A stretch of 64,000 nt of DNA from Streptomyces sp. NBC_00078 (GCF_026343335.1 NZ_JAPELX010000001.1:4774001-4838000); one strand, 5' to 3'. Shown: positions 34,819 to 44,827, counted from the first letter of the stretch. Made by a program: numbers and translations. The notes: generated by a model from the sequence alone, not told the origin.

Positions 34819-35022
34819 TCAGGCCGGAACGATGTTCTCGGCCGTCGGGCCCTTCTGGCCCTGCGCGATGTCGAAGGACACCTTCTGGCCTTCCTGCAGC
34901 TCGCGGAAGCCGGAGGCGGCGATGTTCGAGTAGTGGGCGAAGACGTCGGGGCCGCCGCCGTCCTGCTCGATGAAGCCGAAGCCCTTTTCGGCGTTGAACC
35001 ACTTCACGGTGCCAGTAGCCAT
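34819..35022 (-). CDS. Cold-shock protein (copy 2)
   Basis: 67 aa, differing from copy 1 at only a handful of positions. It has the same RNP motifs (KGFGFIEQ, VFAHYS) and ends AENIVPA. RNA chaperone. It is separated from its helicase by a terminator, so the two are adjacent but independently transcribed, as in module 1. Confidence 0.96.
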   Translation of the reverse strand: MATGTVKWFNAEKGFGFIEQDGGGPDVFAHYSNIAASGFRELQEGQKVSFDIAQGQKGPTAENIVPA

Positions 35023-35619
35023 GTCATTTCTCCTTCGGAGGCGGAGTCAGGAATTCACCCTGTGTGAATTCCGTGTCGCCGTGATGATTAACCCGTCGGA
35101 AATGAACCTTCTGGCAACCACACCTGCAACTGAGATCGACAGTAGCACGGTGCGATCGGCCCTGCACGGTCGATAATTCCGCTCCGGTGAAGGGTCGGGG
35201 AATACTCGCGGCGCCCCGCACCTAATTCTCATTTCGCGAGCGCAGATATTGCTCTGCGTGGGCGAGACCTTCACTGTCGCGCTCGCCCACCCGCAGCCCT
35301 GTGGCCTCCTCCGACGGCGCCTGTGCCGTCATCACCGTCGTCAGCGGACGGCACGACGGTGAACCCGCCGAGACGCCACTCTGGCGACGAAGGTCACATC
35401 TCCCGCGAACACGCCGTCAGGCCGGTGCGCCGGTCAGGTCGTCCGGCTCGGCGCTGAACAGCTCGGCGGGGTCGATTCCCCTACCGGTGAAGTGAGGGCG
35501 GCAGGCGGCAGCCGTCGGGCGGATCTGCCCCGAATGCCTCCGTTGCACAGTGCGAAGGCGGGTACTCGTGGGCCGGAGGCTCTCGTGGGAGCCCAGTCCT
35601 CGACCCGAAGGTTGATGCG
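35023..35619. other. Leader of csp copy 2 and intergenic DNA
   Basis: Nearly 600 bp without a convincing gene. The left part is AT-richer and should be the csp promoter/leader. An inverted repeat GTGGGCGAG/CTCGCCCAC with a 15-nt loop lies at 35258-35290. A minus-strand frame ending at 35417 (IDPAELFSAEPDDLTGAPA) has coding-like bias but no start signal. Confidence 0.45.
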
Positions 35620-38600
35620 ATGGCTCGTACATCACGACACGGCGCGCGCGGCCCGGCTGCCGGATCTGAGACCACGGTCGACGCGCTCGCCCTGGAGGCC
35701 GCGCTTCGCGACGCGGTCGACGGCGAGGTCCGCTTCGACGCGGGCAGCAGGGGAGCGTATGCCACGGACGGGTCCAACTACCGTCAGGTGCCCATCGGCG
35801 TGGTCGTCCCGCGCAGTGTGGAAGCCGCCGTGCGGGCGGTGGAGGTGTGCGCGCGGTTCAGGGCCCCGGTGCTGTCCAGGGGAGGCGGCACCAGTCTGGC
35901 GGGGCAGACGACCAACACGGCGGTGGTCATCGACTGGACCAAGTACTGCCACGCCCTGCTGTCGGTGGATGCCGACGCGCGCACCTGTGTGGTGGAGCCG
36001 GGGATCGTCCTGGACGAGCTCAACCGGCAACTGTCCGGGCACCGCCTGCAGTTCGGGCCCAAGCCCTCCACGCACAGCCACTGCGCGCTCGGCGGCATGA
36101 TCGGCAACAACTCGTGCGGGGCATCGGCGCAGGCGTACGGCAAGACCGTGGACAACGTGCGCTGCCTGGAGATCGTCACCTACGACGGGACCCGTATGTG
36201 GGTCGGGCCGACCACCGAGGCCGAACGGAAGCGGATCGCCGCCCAGGGCGGGCGCCCGGCCGAGATCCATGCCGGTCTGGAGCGCATCGTCGCCGAGTAC
36301 CTCGCGGACATCCGGCAGGGATATCCGAGGATTCCGCGCCGGGTCTCCGGCTACAACCTGGATTCCCTGCTGCCGGAGAACGGCTTCGACCTGGCGAAGG
36401 CCCTGGTCGGCAGCGAGGGCACCCTGGTGACGGTGCTGCGCGCCGAACTCGATCTGGTGCCGGTGCCGCCCTACCAGTCACTGCTGGTGCTCGGCTACGA
36501 CGACATCTGCCGCGCCGCCGACGACGTACCCGAGCTGCTGCGGCACTGCTCACCGGGCCAGCTGGAGGCGCTGGACGGCCGTATGGCACAGCTCATGCGC
36601 GAGGAGCACGCCTACCTCGACTCCCTCGACGCGCTGCCGGACGGCGACAGCTGGCTGATGCTGCAGTTCGTCGGCGACAGCCAGGACGCCGTCGACGAAC
36701 AGGCGCACGCGCTGCTGCGCGCTCTGGGCCGCAGTGAGAAGGAGGCCACGGTGGCCTTCTCCGACAACCCCGCACGTGAGCAGAAGATGCTCAGGGCCCG
36801 CGAGGCGGGGCTCGGGGTGACCGCGCGCCCGCCTGGTGGCCGGGAGACCTGGGAGGGCTGGGAGGACTCCGCCGTTCCGCCCGAGCGGCTGGGCGACTAC
36901 CTGCGCGACCTGAAGACCCTGTTCTCCGAGTTCGACTACGACCACCCCTCGCTGTACGGGCACTTCGGACAGGGGTGTGTGCACACCCGCATCCCGTTCG
37001 GGCTGAAGACCGCCGAGGGTGTCGCCGACTTCCGTCGCTTCGTGGAGCGCGCCGCGGACCTCGTGGTCTCCTACGGCGGTTCCCTGTCCGGCGAGCACGG
37101 GGACGGCCAGTCCCGGGGCGAGTTGCTCACCCGTATGTTCGGCGAGCGGCTCGTGACCGCCTTCGGTGAGATGAAGGCCCTCTTCGACCCGGACAACCTC
37201 ATGAACCCCGGCAAGGTCGTCGACCCCCACCCGGTCGACGGGCAGCTGCGGCTCGGGCCCGCCTGGCGGCCGGCCGGCGTCGAGACGCACTTCGGCTATC
37301 CGCAGGACGATCAGTCCTTCACCCGCGCGGTGATGCGCTGTGTCGGCATCGGCAACTGCCGCGGCCATCAGGGCGGCGTGATGTGCCCGTCCTACCGGGC
37401 CACGAAGGAGGAGGAGCACTCCACCCGCGGGCGGGCCCGGCTGCTCTTCGAGATGCTCGACGGCCACGCGGACTCACCCGTCACCGACGGCTGGCGCTCG
37501 ACCGAGGTACGTGACGCCCTCGATCTGTGCCTGGCCTGCAAGGGCTGCAGGTCGGACTGTCCGACGGGCGTCGACATGGCGACGTACAAGGCCGAGTTCC
37601 TGGCCCACCACTACGACGGCCGCGTGCGCCCGGCGGCGCACTATTCCATGGGCTGGCTGCCGGTGTGGGCCCGGCTGTCCCGGCTCGCCCCGTCGCTGGT
37701 CAACAGCGCGCTGCAGGCGCCCGGTCTGGCCCGCGCCGGCAAGTGGCTGGCAGGCGTCGACGCTGCCCGCCAGGCACCGGTGTTCGCGCCGCAGTCGTTC
37801 CTGCAGTGGTGGCAGGCCCGCGCCGTGGACGAGCCGGATCCCGCCGATCCACGGACAGTGGTGCTGTGGCCCGACACGTTCAGTACCTACTTCCATCCGT
37901 CGGTCGCGACCTCGGCGGTACGTGTCCTGGAGGACGCCGGCTTCCGCGTCGCCGTACCCGCGGACGCCGTGTGCTGCGGTCTCACCTGGATCTCCACCGG
38001 GCAGCTGACCATCGCGAAGAAAGTCCTGCGGCGCACGCTCGACACCCTGCGCCCCTACATCGAGGCCGGCACCCCGGTCATCGGGCTCGAACCCTCCTGC
38101 ACCGCGGTGTTCCGCGCCGACGCGCCCGAACTGATGCCGGACGACCAGGACGTGCAACGCCTGGCCGGCCAGTTCCGCACCTTCGCGGAACACCTGGTGC
38201 GGCACGCGCCCGAGGACTGGCAGCCGCCCGCGCTGGCCCGGCAGGCCCTCGTGCAGACCCACTGCCACCAGCACGCGGTCATGAAGGACGACGCCGACCG
38301 TGAACTGATGCGCCGCGCCCACCTCGACGCCGACGTCCTGGACGAGGGCTGCTGCGGCCTGGCCGGCAACTTCGGTTTCGAACGCGGCCACCACGAGGTC
38401 TCCATGGCCGTCGCCGAACAGGGCGTCCTGCCGGCCGTGCGCGCGGCCGCCCCCGACAGCCTGGTTCTCGCGGACGGCTTCAGCTGCCGCACCCAGATCG
38501 AACAGGGCGGCACCGGCCGCCGCGCGCTGCACCTGGCCGAGGTGCTGGCCCTGGGCCTCGACGGAAACCTGCCAAGTGCGCAGCCCGAGCGCCTGGCGCA

Positions 38601-38724
38601 GCGGCCGCCCGAACCGTCCCGCGCCGCCCGTTGGGCGATCACCGCGGGCGCCGGCGCCCTGACGGTTTCGGCTCTCGCCGTGGCCGGTCGCGGCGCCGCG
38701 CACCGCCTGCGCCGCCACGCCTGA
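35620..38724 (+). CDS. FAD-linked oxidase/Fe-S oxidoreductase (D-lactate or glycolate dehydrogenase type)
   Basis: 1034 aa fusion. The N-terminal PCMH FAD-binding domain has LSRGGGTSLAGQTTNTAVVI and SHCALGGMIGNNSCGASAQA. An FAD-oxidase C domain follows (YGGSLSGEHGDGQSRGELL, about 480-505). Fe-S ligands are in NCRGHQGGVMCPSY (~575-590) and CLACKGCRSDCPTG (~636). Two CCG cysteine-rich motifs lie at about 786 and 911 (GCCGLAGNFGFERGHHEVS). The C-terminus has a hydrophobic segment that may touch the membrane. Such enzymes oxidise D-2-hydroxyacids and pass electrons to the respiratory chain. It is followed 45 nt later by a TPP enzyme, suggesting a linked lactate-to-pyruvate-to-acetyl route (inference). 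Confidence 0.9.
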   Translation: MARTSRHGARGPAAGSETTVDALALEAALRDAVDGEVRFDAGSRGAYATDGSNYRQVPIGVVVPRSVEAAVRAVEVCARFRAPVLSRGGGTSLAGQTTNTAVVIDWTKYCHALLSVDADARTCVVEPGIVLDELNRQLSGHRLQFGPKPSTHSHCALGGMIGNNSCGASAQAYGKTVDNVRCLEIVTYDGTRMWVGPTTEAERKRIAAQGGRPAEIHAGLERIVAEYLADIRQGYPRIPRRVSGYNLDSLLPENGFDLAKALVGSEGTLVTVLRAELDLVPVPPYQSLLVLGYDDICRAADDVPELLRHCSPGQLEALDGRMAQLMREEHAYLDSLDALPDGDSWLMLQFVGDSQDAVDEQAHALLRALGRSEKEATVAFSDNPAREQKMLRAREAGLGVTARPPGGRETWEGWEDSAVPPERLGDYLRDLKTLFSEFDYDHPSLYGHFGQGCVHTRIPFGLKTAEGVADFRRFVERAADLVVSYGGSLSGEHGDGQSRGELLTRMFGERLVTAFGEMKALFDPDNLMNPGKVVDPHPVDGQLRLGPAWRPAGVETHFGYPQDDQSFTRAVMRCVGIGNCRGHQGGVMCPSYRATKEEEHSTRGRARLLFEMLDGHADSPVTDGWRSTEVRDALDLCLACKGCRSDCPTGVDMATYKAEFLAHHYDGRVRPAAHYSMGWLPVWARLSRLAPSLVNSALQAPGLARAGKWLAGVDAARQAPVFAPQSFLQWWQARAVDEPDPADPRTVVLWPDTFSTYFHPSVATSAVRVLEDAGFRVAVPADAVCCGLTWISTGQLTIAKKVLRRTLDTLRPYIEAGTPVIGLEPSCTAVFRADAPELMPDDQDVQRLAGQFRTFAEHLVRHAPEDWQPPALARQALVQTHCHQHAVMKDDADRELMRRAHLDADVLDEGCCGLAGNFGFERGHHEVSMAVAEQGVLPAVRAAAPDSLVLADGFSCRTQIEQGGTGRRALHLAEVLALGLDGNLPSAQPERLAQRPPEPSRAARWAITAGAGALTVSALAVAGRGAAHRLRRHA

Positions 38725-38769
38725 CCGCTCACCACCCGACACACGTGTCCCATCGGAAAGGTCCACACC

Positions 38770-40581
38770 ATGTCGATGAAGGTCTCCGACCACATCCTCG
38801 AGCGTCTGCGCGCCTGGGACGTCGAGCACGTCTTCGCCTACCCGGGCGACGGCATCAACGGACTGCTCGCCGCCTGGGGGCGGGCCGACAACAAGCCCCA
38901 GTTCGTCCAGGCCCGGCACGAGGAGATGGCCGCCTTCGAAGCCGTCGGCTACGCGAAGTTCTCCGGCCGGGTCGGCGTGTGCGCCGCCACCTCCGGACCC
39001 GGCGCCATCCACCTCCTCAACGGCCTGTACGACGCCAAGCTCGACCACGTACCCGTCGTCGCCATCGTCGGGCAGACCAACCGCAGCGCGATGGGGGGCT
39101 CCTACCAGCAGGAGGTCGACCTGCTGAGCCTCTACAAGGACGTCGCCTCCGACTTCTGCGAGATGGTCACCGTCCCCGAACAGCTGCCCAACGTGCTCGA
39201 CCGGGCCATGCGCACCGCCATGGCCCGCCGCTCGGTGACGGCCGTCATCGTCCCGGCCGACGTGCAGGAGCTCGACTACTCCGCGCCCGGGCACGCCTTC
39301 AAGATGGTGCCCTCCAGCCTGGGCATGCCCTCCTACACCCCGGTGCCCGCCGACCCCGACATCGAGCGGGCCGCCGAGGTGCTGAACGCCGGCGAGAAGG
39401 TCGCCCTCCTCATCGGCCAGGGAGCCCGCGGAGCCCGCCAGGAGGTCATGGAGGTCGCCGACCGGCTGGGCGCCGGTGTGGCCAAGGCACTGCTCGGCAA
39501 GGACGCCCTCGACGACGACCTGCCGTATGTCACCGGTTCGATCGGCCTGCTGGGCACGCGCCCGTCGTACGAGCTGATGCAGGACTGCGACACCCTGCTG
39601 GTCATCGGATCCAGCTTCCCCTACACCCAGTTCCTGCCGGAGTTCGGCCAGGCGCGCGCCGTGCAGATCGACATCGACCCGCACATGGTCGGCCTGCGCT
39701 ACCCGTTCGAGGTCAACCTCGTCGGCGATGCCCGCGCGACGCTGCAGCGGCTGCTGCCGCACCTGAAGCCGGCCAAGGGCGACGCCTGGCGCAAGAAGAT
39801 CGAGAAGAACACCGCCCGCTGGTGGGAGGTCATGGAGCGGCGCGCCGCGGTGGACGCCGACCCGATCAACCCCGAGTACGTGGCCCACACCCTGAACGGC
39901 CTGCTGCCCGAGAACGTCATCCTGGCCGCCGACTCCGGCTCCGCCGCCAACTGGTACGCCCGCCATCTGCGGCTGCGCGGCGGCATGCGCGGCTCGCTGT
40001 CAGGGACGCTGGCCACCATGGGGCCGGGCGTCCCCTATGTGATCGGAGCGAAGTTCGCGCACGGCGACCGGCCGGCGATCGCGCTCGTGGGCGACGGCGC
40101 GATGCAGATGAACGGCCTGGCCGAGCTGATCACGGTCGCGAAGTACTGGGAACAGTGGGCCGATCCGCGCCTGGTGGTGGCCGTGCTCAACAACCAGGAC
40201 CTCAACCAGGTCACCTGGGAGATGCGCGCCATGTCCGGCGCCCCGCAGTTCCTGCCCTCGCAGTCCCTGCCCGATGTCGCCTACGCCGACTTCGCCCGCT
40301 CGGTGGGCCTGGGCGGGATGCGGGTGGAGAAGCCGCAGGACGTGCAGGGCGCCTGGGAGGTGGCGCTGGCATCCGACCGGCCCTACGTCCTCGACTTCCG
40401 CACCGACCCGGCCGTGCCGCCCATTCCGCCGCACGCGTCCCTGGACCAGATCGAGGCCGCGGCGGCCTCCGTCCTCAAGGGCGACAGCGATCGCGCCGCC
40501 ATGGTCCGGCAGGGCTTCAAGGCGAAGGTCCAGGAAATGCTGCCCGGCCATCGCCACCGCGAGGACCGGCCCGGTGCCTGA
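38770..40581 (+). CDS. TPP-dependent pyruvate oxidase/acetolactate synthase-family enzyme
   Basis: 603 aa with the three-domain POX/AHAS layout. The N-terminal PYR domain has the catalytic Glu in QARHEEMAAFEAVGYAKFSG (about 49). A central FAD/nucleotide-fold region spans ~190-330. The C-terminal PP domain has the TPP/Mg motif GDGAMQMNGLAELIT to LNNQDLNQVTWEMR (about 441-470). Closest to stand-alone pyruvate oxidase-like proteins rather than biosynthetic AHAS. Likely co-transcribed with the upstream FAD/Fe-S oxidase, which could supply pyruvate. Confidence 0.88.
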   Translation: MSMKVSDHILERLRAWDVEHVFAYPGDGINGLLAAWGRADNKPQFVQARHEEMAAFEAVGYAKFSGRVGVCAATSGPGAIHLLNGLYDAKLDHVPVVAIVGQTNRSAMGGSYQQEVDLLSLYKDVASDFCEMVTVPEQLPNVLDRAMRTAMARRSVTAVIVPADVQELDYSAPGHAFKMVPSSLGMPSYTPVPADPDIERAAEVLNAGEKVALLIGQGARGARQEVMEVADRLGAGVAKALLGKDALDDDLPYVTGSIGLLGTRPSYELMQDCDTLLVIGSSFPYTQFLPEFGQARAVQIDIDPHMVGLRYPFEVNLVGDARATLQRLLPHLKPAKGDAWRKKIEKNTARWWEVMERRAAVDADPINPEYVAHTLNGLLPENVILAADSGSAANWYARHLRLRGGMRGSLSGTLATMGPGVPYVIGAKFAHGDRPAIALVGDGAMQMNGLAELITVAKYWEQWADPRLVVAVLNNQDLNQVTWEMRAMSGAPQFLPSQSLPDVAYADFARSVGLGGMRVEKPQDVQGAWEVALASDRPYVLDFRTDPAVPPIPPHASLDQIEAAAASVLKGDSDRAAMVRQGFKAKVQEMLPGHRHREDRPGA

Positions 40582-40626
40582 GAGGAGCGGTGACGCGCCG
40601 TCCTGCCCCGCGTGGGGCTGCCGGGA

Positions 40627-40950
40627 TCAGGCGCCCCAGCCGTAGGCGTCGCGTGTCGTGAGTTCCCGCCAGAACGACGGCTCGACCGGCCCCGCCACTC
40701 CTGCGGCTTCGAGCATCGGCCTGATCTCGGACCCCTGCTCCTGGAAGAACGACTCGAAGCTCTGCCGGTCGGGCCACTCGTCGAGCACCATCAGGCTGCC
40801 GCCGTCGTCGGAGCCGTAGAAGCGGTGCGCGATGAGGCCATGACGCTTGGCCGCTTCGAGGACGGTCTGCATCTTCTCCGTGTTGGCCGAGGCGAACTGC
40901 TCCACCCCCTTGGGGTCGCCGACGACCTTGAACGTCATGATCACAGACAT
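40627..40950 (-). CDS. Small dimeric alpha/beta-barrel (ABM-like) protein
   Basis: 107 aa. The pattern MTFKVVGDPKGVEQFASANT, AAKRHGLIAHRFYGSDDGGS, then LMVLDEWPDRQSFESFFQEQ fits the ferredoxin-like antibiotic-biosynthesis-monooxygenase/DUF fold. No metal or flavin ligand is evident. The start at 40950 could instead be the internal ATG at 40938. Convergent with the TPP-enzyme gene; role unknown. Confidence 0.75.
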   Translation of the reverse strand: MSVIMTFKVVGDPKGVEQFASANTEKMQTVLEAAKRHGLIAHRFYGSDDGGSLMVLDEWPDRQSFESFFQEQGSEIRPMLEAAGVAGPVEPSFWRELTTRDAYGWGA

Positions 40951-41139
40951 AACTCCTCCGCTTCACTCGGACGCTGGTGCTGAGATATTCACAGCAAACG
41001 GTCCATAAGTACGTTAAGCACACCGAAACCATCCGAGTTAACCTCCAGCGCCGATACGCCGATGCGCCCGCGAGTGCTCAGCCGCCTTCGTGGATAAGGC
41101 GCAGGGCGATGGGAACGGCACCTCGGCCGAACGCACCCC

Positions 41140-41180
41140 GGGCCGGTCTGCCGGAAATCGTGCTTCCGGCAGACCGGCCC
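41140..41180. terminator. Terminator of the subtilisin gene
   Basis: A 17-bp perfect stem (GGGCCGGTCTGCCGGAA) with a 7-nt loop, about 60 nt downstream of the minus-strand stop at 41238. Confidence 0.85.
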
Positions 41181-41181
41181 G

Positions 41182-41220
41182 CTCAGCGACTCACCTCAGC
41201 GACTCACCTCAGCGGCTCGA
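41182..41220. repeat. 13-bp tandem repeat, three units
   Basis: CTCAGCGACTCAC at 41182-41194 and 41195-41207, with a diverged third unit at 41208-41220. It lies between the subtilisin stop and its terminator, so it would be transcribed in the 3' UTR. Confidence 0.85.
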
Positions 41221-41237
41221 TTCAGCCGACCGTGGCC

Positions 41238-44200
41238 TCACTTGCCGTAGTACGCGTTGTGGACCGAGATCGTGGACGTGTTGCCCTTCTTGTCGGTGAT
41301 CTTGGCGCGGAGGGAGATTCCCTTGCCCTTCGCCGGGTTCCCCACGGTGATCTTTCCGTTCCGGACGTCGGTCTTCTTCCAGGTCCTGCCGTCGTCGTAC
41401 GACACGTACACCGAGAGCGACCTGAGGTTCCGCCCCCTCGCCGCACCCTCGACGGTGACCGGACAAGTGACCGTCCGGCCGGCCTCGACCCGGCTGTCCA
41501 GGCCCGTCTTCGGCGCGAAGCGGACCGTGGAGACGGGCAGTTCGGTCGGCAGGCCGGTGGACGGCCGCTTCGAGCGGAACGTCCAGCTCGCGTCCACCCG
41601 GGTGGACGCGGCCTGGACCTGCGCGCTGCGCCTGGCCGAAGTGGTCAGGGTGTACGCGGCCTCGCCGGCCGGGACCCTGAACAGACCGTTGCCGGTGAGC
41701 GGGTCGGCGTTCGACCCGACCTTGTGGCCGTTGCGGTACAGCGTCGTCCGCACCGAGGTGAGCTGCGACTGCGCTTCCTGCCCCTGGCCGTCGGTGAAGA
41801 GGTGAAGCTGGCCGTAGATCCCGTCGGGGCCGTGGAAGACACCGGACAGGCCGGGGACCACCCGCGGCGCGAACACCGCCGTGTCGAACGTCTTCCGGTA
41901 GGTCTTGCCACCGGCGAGCTTCAGGTAGTCACCGGTGGTGGATTCGGCCTCCACGATCGGCACACCGTCCGCGTCCTTCTTCCCCGAGAACTGCTGGAAG
42001 TCGAAGTACCAGCCGGCGCCGTCGCCCGTGGACAGGTAGTACGTCCGGGTGGTCGGCAGCTTCTGGGGCAGAGGGGTGTGGATGCCGTTGATGAGGGGCA
42101 GGGTGGCGGACAGAGCGAGCACCCCGGTCTTTCCCGGGGCCGAGGCGCCCAGACCGGCCTTCACCGTGGCGAACTCGCGCGCCTTGTAATGGTGGACGTG
42201 CGTGCCGGTGATCTTCTTCACCTCGCCGCCGTCGAGCGTGTTGTACTCGGCGCCCTTGCCCTTGGTCCACTGCCCGGACCAGACCTGCGCCAGGTTGGAC
42301 GGCATCTCGGGTCCGACGTGCGCGACACGGATGTCGGAGAAGGTGGGCATCACGACGTAGTTCGCCACCTGTGTGCCCTTGTGCTCGTAGAACACCATGG
42401 CCTGGAGCGGCCTGGCCTTCTTGTCCGGCACGGTGATGTCGGCCGAACGGGCCTTGTTCAGGTCGAGCGTGACCGTCTGGTCCTTGGCGACGTTCAGCAC
42501 GGGCCGTACCAGCCAGTCGGCGCCGCCCTCGGTCGAGTTCGGGTCCTTCACGTTGAGCGAGTCGAGGATGTACTGGCCCTTGGGGACGCGGAGGGTGACC
42601 GTGTCGCCGGTGGACATGTCCGCGAACTGGTTGCCGTTGCGCTCGTCCCGGGACAGGGTGGTGAGGTGGACCGGGTGCTGCCCGGGGCGGTCGACGAACT
42701 TCAGCGTGACGTCGTACGCCTCCTCCTCCCGCTCGACCGCCAGCGCCGTGCGGACGGTCTGGCCGTCGCCCTTGGCAGTCACATAGGCCGTGTAGCCGCC
42801 GAAGAGGTCGCCGCCCAGCCGGGTGTCGGCGGTGACGTCCACGGACGCCCTGCCGCCGGCGGGGACGGTGACGGTCTTCGCGCCCAGGGTGAAGAAGCCG
42901 CGCGGGGCCGCGTCGCCCGGGGGGTTGAAGGCCGCGGTCGACAGGGTCAGCGTGATGTCCTTCGGGCCGGCGTTGCGGTACGTCACCTTCCTGGTGACCG
43001 GGTTGTCGTCGGTGTGCGGCCACCGCTGGACCGGGAAGCCCACCGAGGTCGTCTCGGCGAACACGCTCTGGCCGATCGCCTTGTCGACCTGGATGCGGCC
43101 CGAGCCCTGCGCGTAGGGGGTGTAGTCGCCGCCCTTGGCGGAGCCCACGAGCGCGGCCTTCAGCTCGCGGAACGTCCAGTCGGGATGCTGCTGCTTGAGG
43201 ATGGCGGCGGCGCCCGCCACATGCGGGGTCGCCATCGACGTACCCGAGATCGTCAGGTAGCCGGGCGGTTTCTCGCCGACTTCCTTGTCGATGGCGCTGC
43301 CCTTGGCCGCGGCCGCGGTGATGTCCACGCCGGGCGCGGTCACGTCCGGCTTGAGGGCGCCGTCGGCGGTCGGGCCCATGCTGGAGAAGTCCGCGACCGC
43401 GTCGTGGCCGTCGACGGCGCCGACGGTGAGCGCGTCGGCGGCGCTGCCCGGGGAGTCGACGGTCTTGAAGCCCTCCTCGCCCTCGTTGCCGGCGGCTATG
43501 GCGAAGAGGGTGCCCTTCGTCTCGGACAGCCTGTTGACGGTGGCTTCCAGCGGGTCGATGCCGGGGGTGTCGCGGCCGCCCAGGCTGAGGTTGATGACGT
43601 CGGCGCCCTGGTCGGCGGCCCACTCCATGCCCGTGATGATGCCGGCGTCGTCGCCCTGGCCCTTGTCGTCGAGGACCTTGCCGATGAGGAGCTTCGCTCC
43701 GGGGGCGACGCCCTTGTACCTGCCGCCGGACTCGGCACCCGTTCCGGCGATGGTGGACGCGACGTGCGTGCCGTGGCCCTGCCGGTCCTCGGTGGTGGCG
43801 GACGAGCTGAAGTTCTTGGCGGCGAGCACCTGGCCCTTGAGGTCGGGGTGGCTGCTGTCGAGGCCGCTGTCCAGGACGGCGACCTTGACGCCCTTGCCGT
43901 CGTAGCCCTTGGCCCAGGCCGCGGGTGCGCCGATCTGCGGCACCGACTTGTCCAGGCTGGCCCTGCGGACGCCGTCGAGCCAGACATGGGAGATGCCCGG
44001 GGCGAGGGCGCCACCGTTGGTGAGGGCGTCCCACAGCTTCGGCGTCTGTGCGGTGGGCGCCTGGAGGGCGTCCATGCCCAGGGACTTGAAGGTCCGGTGG
44101 ACCATGCCCGTGTCCCGGACGGCGGCCTTCAGAGAGCGTGCGGTGCCCTTGTAGCCGACGATGACCTGCAGGCCGTCCCGCTGGTTTTTGCGGTTGGCCG

Positions 44201-44564
44201 GCTTGTCGAGCTCAGTGACGTCGAACAGCCGCTGGTCGAGGCCGCCGTTCGCGATCAGCCGGGCCGCGTCCGTCGGAACGACGAGGGTGTGGCCGCCGGA
44301 CTTCCGTATCTGCACCGGGACCCGGGCGCGGCCGTTGGCCCGCTCCATGCCGACGACATCGCCCTTGGCGTTGACGAGGACACGGTCACCGGTGACGAGG
44401 GTGATGCGGTGCGTGCCGGCGGGTTCCCCGGCCTTGGCGGCGGTCGGCACGGTGCCGGCCGGCACGGGCGTTGCCTGTGCCGTGCCGGTCAGTCCCGTGG
44501 CGAGGACCGCAGCCACGGTCGCCGCGGCTGTGCCCACGCATGCTGCCTTCACTTTTCTGTGCAA
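41238..44564 (-). CDS. Secreted S8 subtilisin-family protease
   Basis: 1108 aa. Signal peptide (VKAACVGTAAATVAAVLATG), an inhibitor-like propeptide to about 200, then the S8 domain with Asp in VAVLDSGLDSSHPDL (~231), His in GHGTHVASTIAG (~266) and Ser in SGTSMATPHVAGAAAIL (~442). The remaining ~600 residues are beta-rich domains ending in a Fn3/adhesion-like module (VSYDDGRTWKKTDV). Start shown is TTG at 44564; a GTG 12 nt inside also fits. The leader contains CCCTGGGGGAAC, also found before the secreted PD40 gene at 49231. Extracellular proteolysis. Confidence 0.92.
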   Translation of the reverse strand: MHRKVKAACVGTAAATVAAVLATGLTGTAQATPVPAGTVPTAAKAGEPAGTHRITLVTGDRVLVNAKGDVVGMERANGRARVPVQIRKSGGHTLVVPTDAARLIANGGLDQRLFDVTELDKPANRKNQRDGLQVIVGYKGTARSLKAAVRDTGMVHRTFKSLGMDALQAPTAQTPKLWDALTNGGALAPGISHVWLDGVRRASLDKSVPQIGAPAAWAKGYDGKGVKVAVLDSGLDSSHPDLKGQVLAAKNFSSSATTEDRQGHGTHVASTIAGTGAESGGRYKGVAPGAKLLIGKVLDDKGQGDDAGIITGMEWAADQGADVINLSLGGRDTPGIDPLEATVNRLSETKGTLFAIAAGNEGEEGFKTVDSPGSAADALTVGAVDGHDAVADFSSMGPTADGALKPDVTAPGVDITAAAAKGSAIDKEVGEKPPGYLTISGTSMATPHVAGAAAILKQQHPDWTFRELKAALVGSAKGGDYTPYAQGSGRIQVDKAIGQSVFAETTSVGFPVQRWPHTDDNPVTRKVTYRNAGPKDITLTLSTAAFNPPGDAAPRGFFTLGAKTVTVPAGGRASVDVTADTRLGGDLFGGYTAYVTAKGDGQTVRTALAVEREEEAYDVTLKFVDRPGQHPVHLTTLSRDERNGNQFADMSTGDTVTLRVPKGQYILDSLNVKDPNSTEGGADWLVRPVLNVAKDQTVTLDLNKARSADITVPDKKARPLQAMVFYEHKGTQVANYVVMPTFSDIRVAHVGPEMPSNLAQVWSGQWTKGKGAEYNTLDGGEVKKITGTHVHHYKAREFATVKAGLGASAPGKTGVLALSATLPLINGIHTPLPQKLPTTRTYYLSTGDGAGWYFDFQQFSGKKDADGVPIVEAESTTGDYLKLAGGKTYRKTFDTAVFAPRVVPGLSGVFHGPDGIYGQLHLFTDGQGQEAQSQLTSVRTTLYRNGHKVGSNADPLTGNGLFRVPAGEAAYTLTTSARRSAQVQAASTRVDASWTFRSKRPSTGLPTELPVSTVRFAPKTGLDSRVEAGRTVTCPVTVEGAARGRNLRSLSVYVSYDDGRTWKKTDVRNGKITVGNPAKGKGISLRAKITDKKGNTSTISVHNAYYGK

Positions 44565-44827
44565 AGTTCCCCCAGGGCTTGATTGCTGGGTGGCAATGGT
44601 CGGCGTGAAGCTAGCAACGGGGATGCGCGGCAGTTCGTCGGCTGTACGGCGATGACGTACCGAAGTCGACGACGCATCGATGGGCGGCTGTTACACGCGC
44701 ACGTCAGGCTGGCCGTCCCGGGGTGACGCGGCCCCTGAATGCCCGGCAGCGGCCGGTCATACCATGGCCTCCGGCTTGTACAGCAGCGATCTCCAGATGA
44801 CCGGACAGCCCGGCGGAAGGACCAGGG

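Noticed and set aside
35417..35635. Minus-strand frame ending LFSAEPDDLTGAPA
   Set aside because: Only the last 20 residues look coding-like; no start signal or recognisable domain. Mentioned in the intergenic entry only.
40977..44582. 1201-codon plus-strand frame opposite the subtilisin gene
   Set aside because: Antisense shadow; the S8 catalytic triad is on the minus strand.
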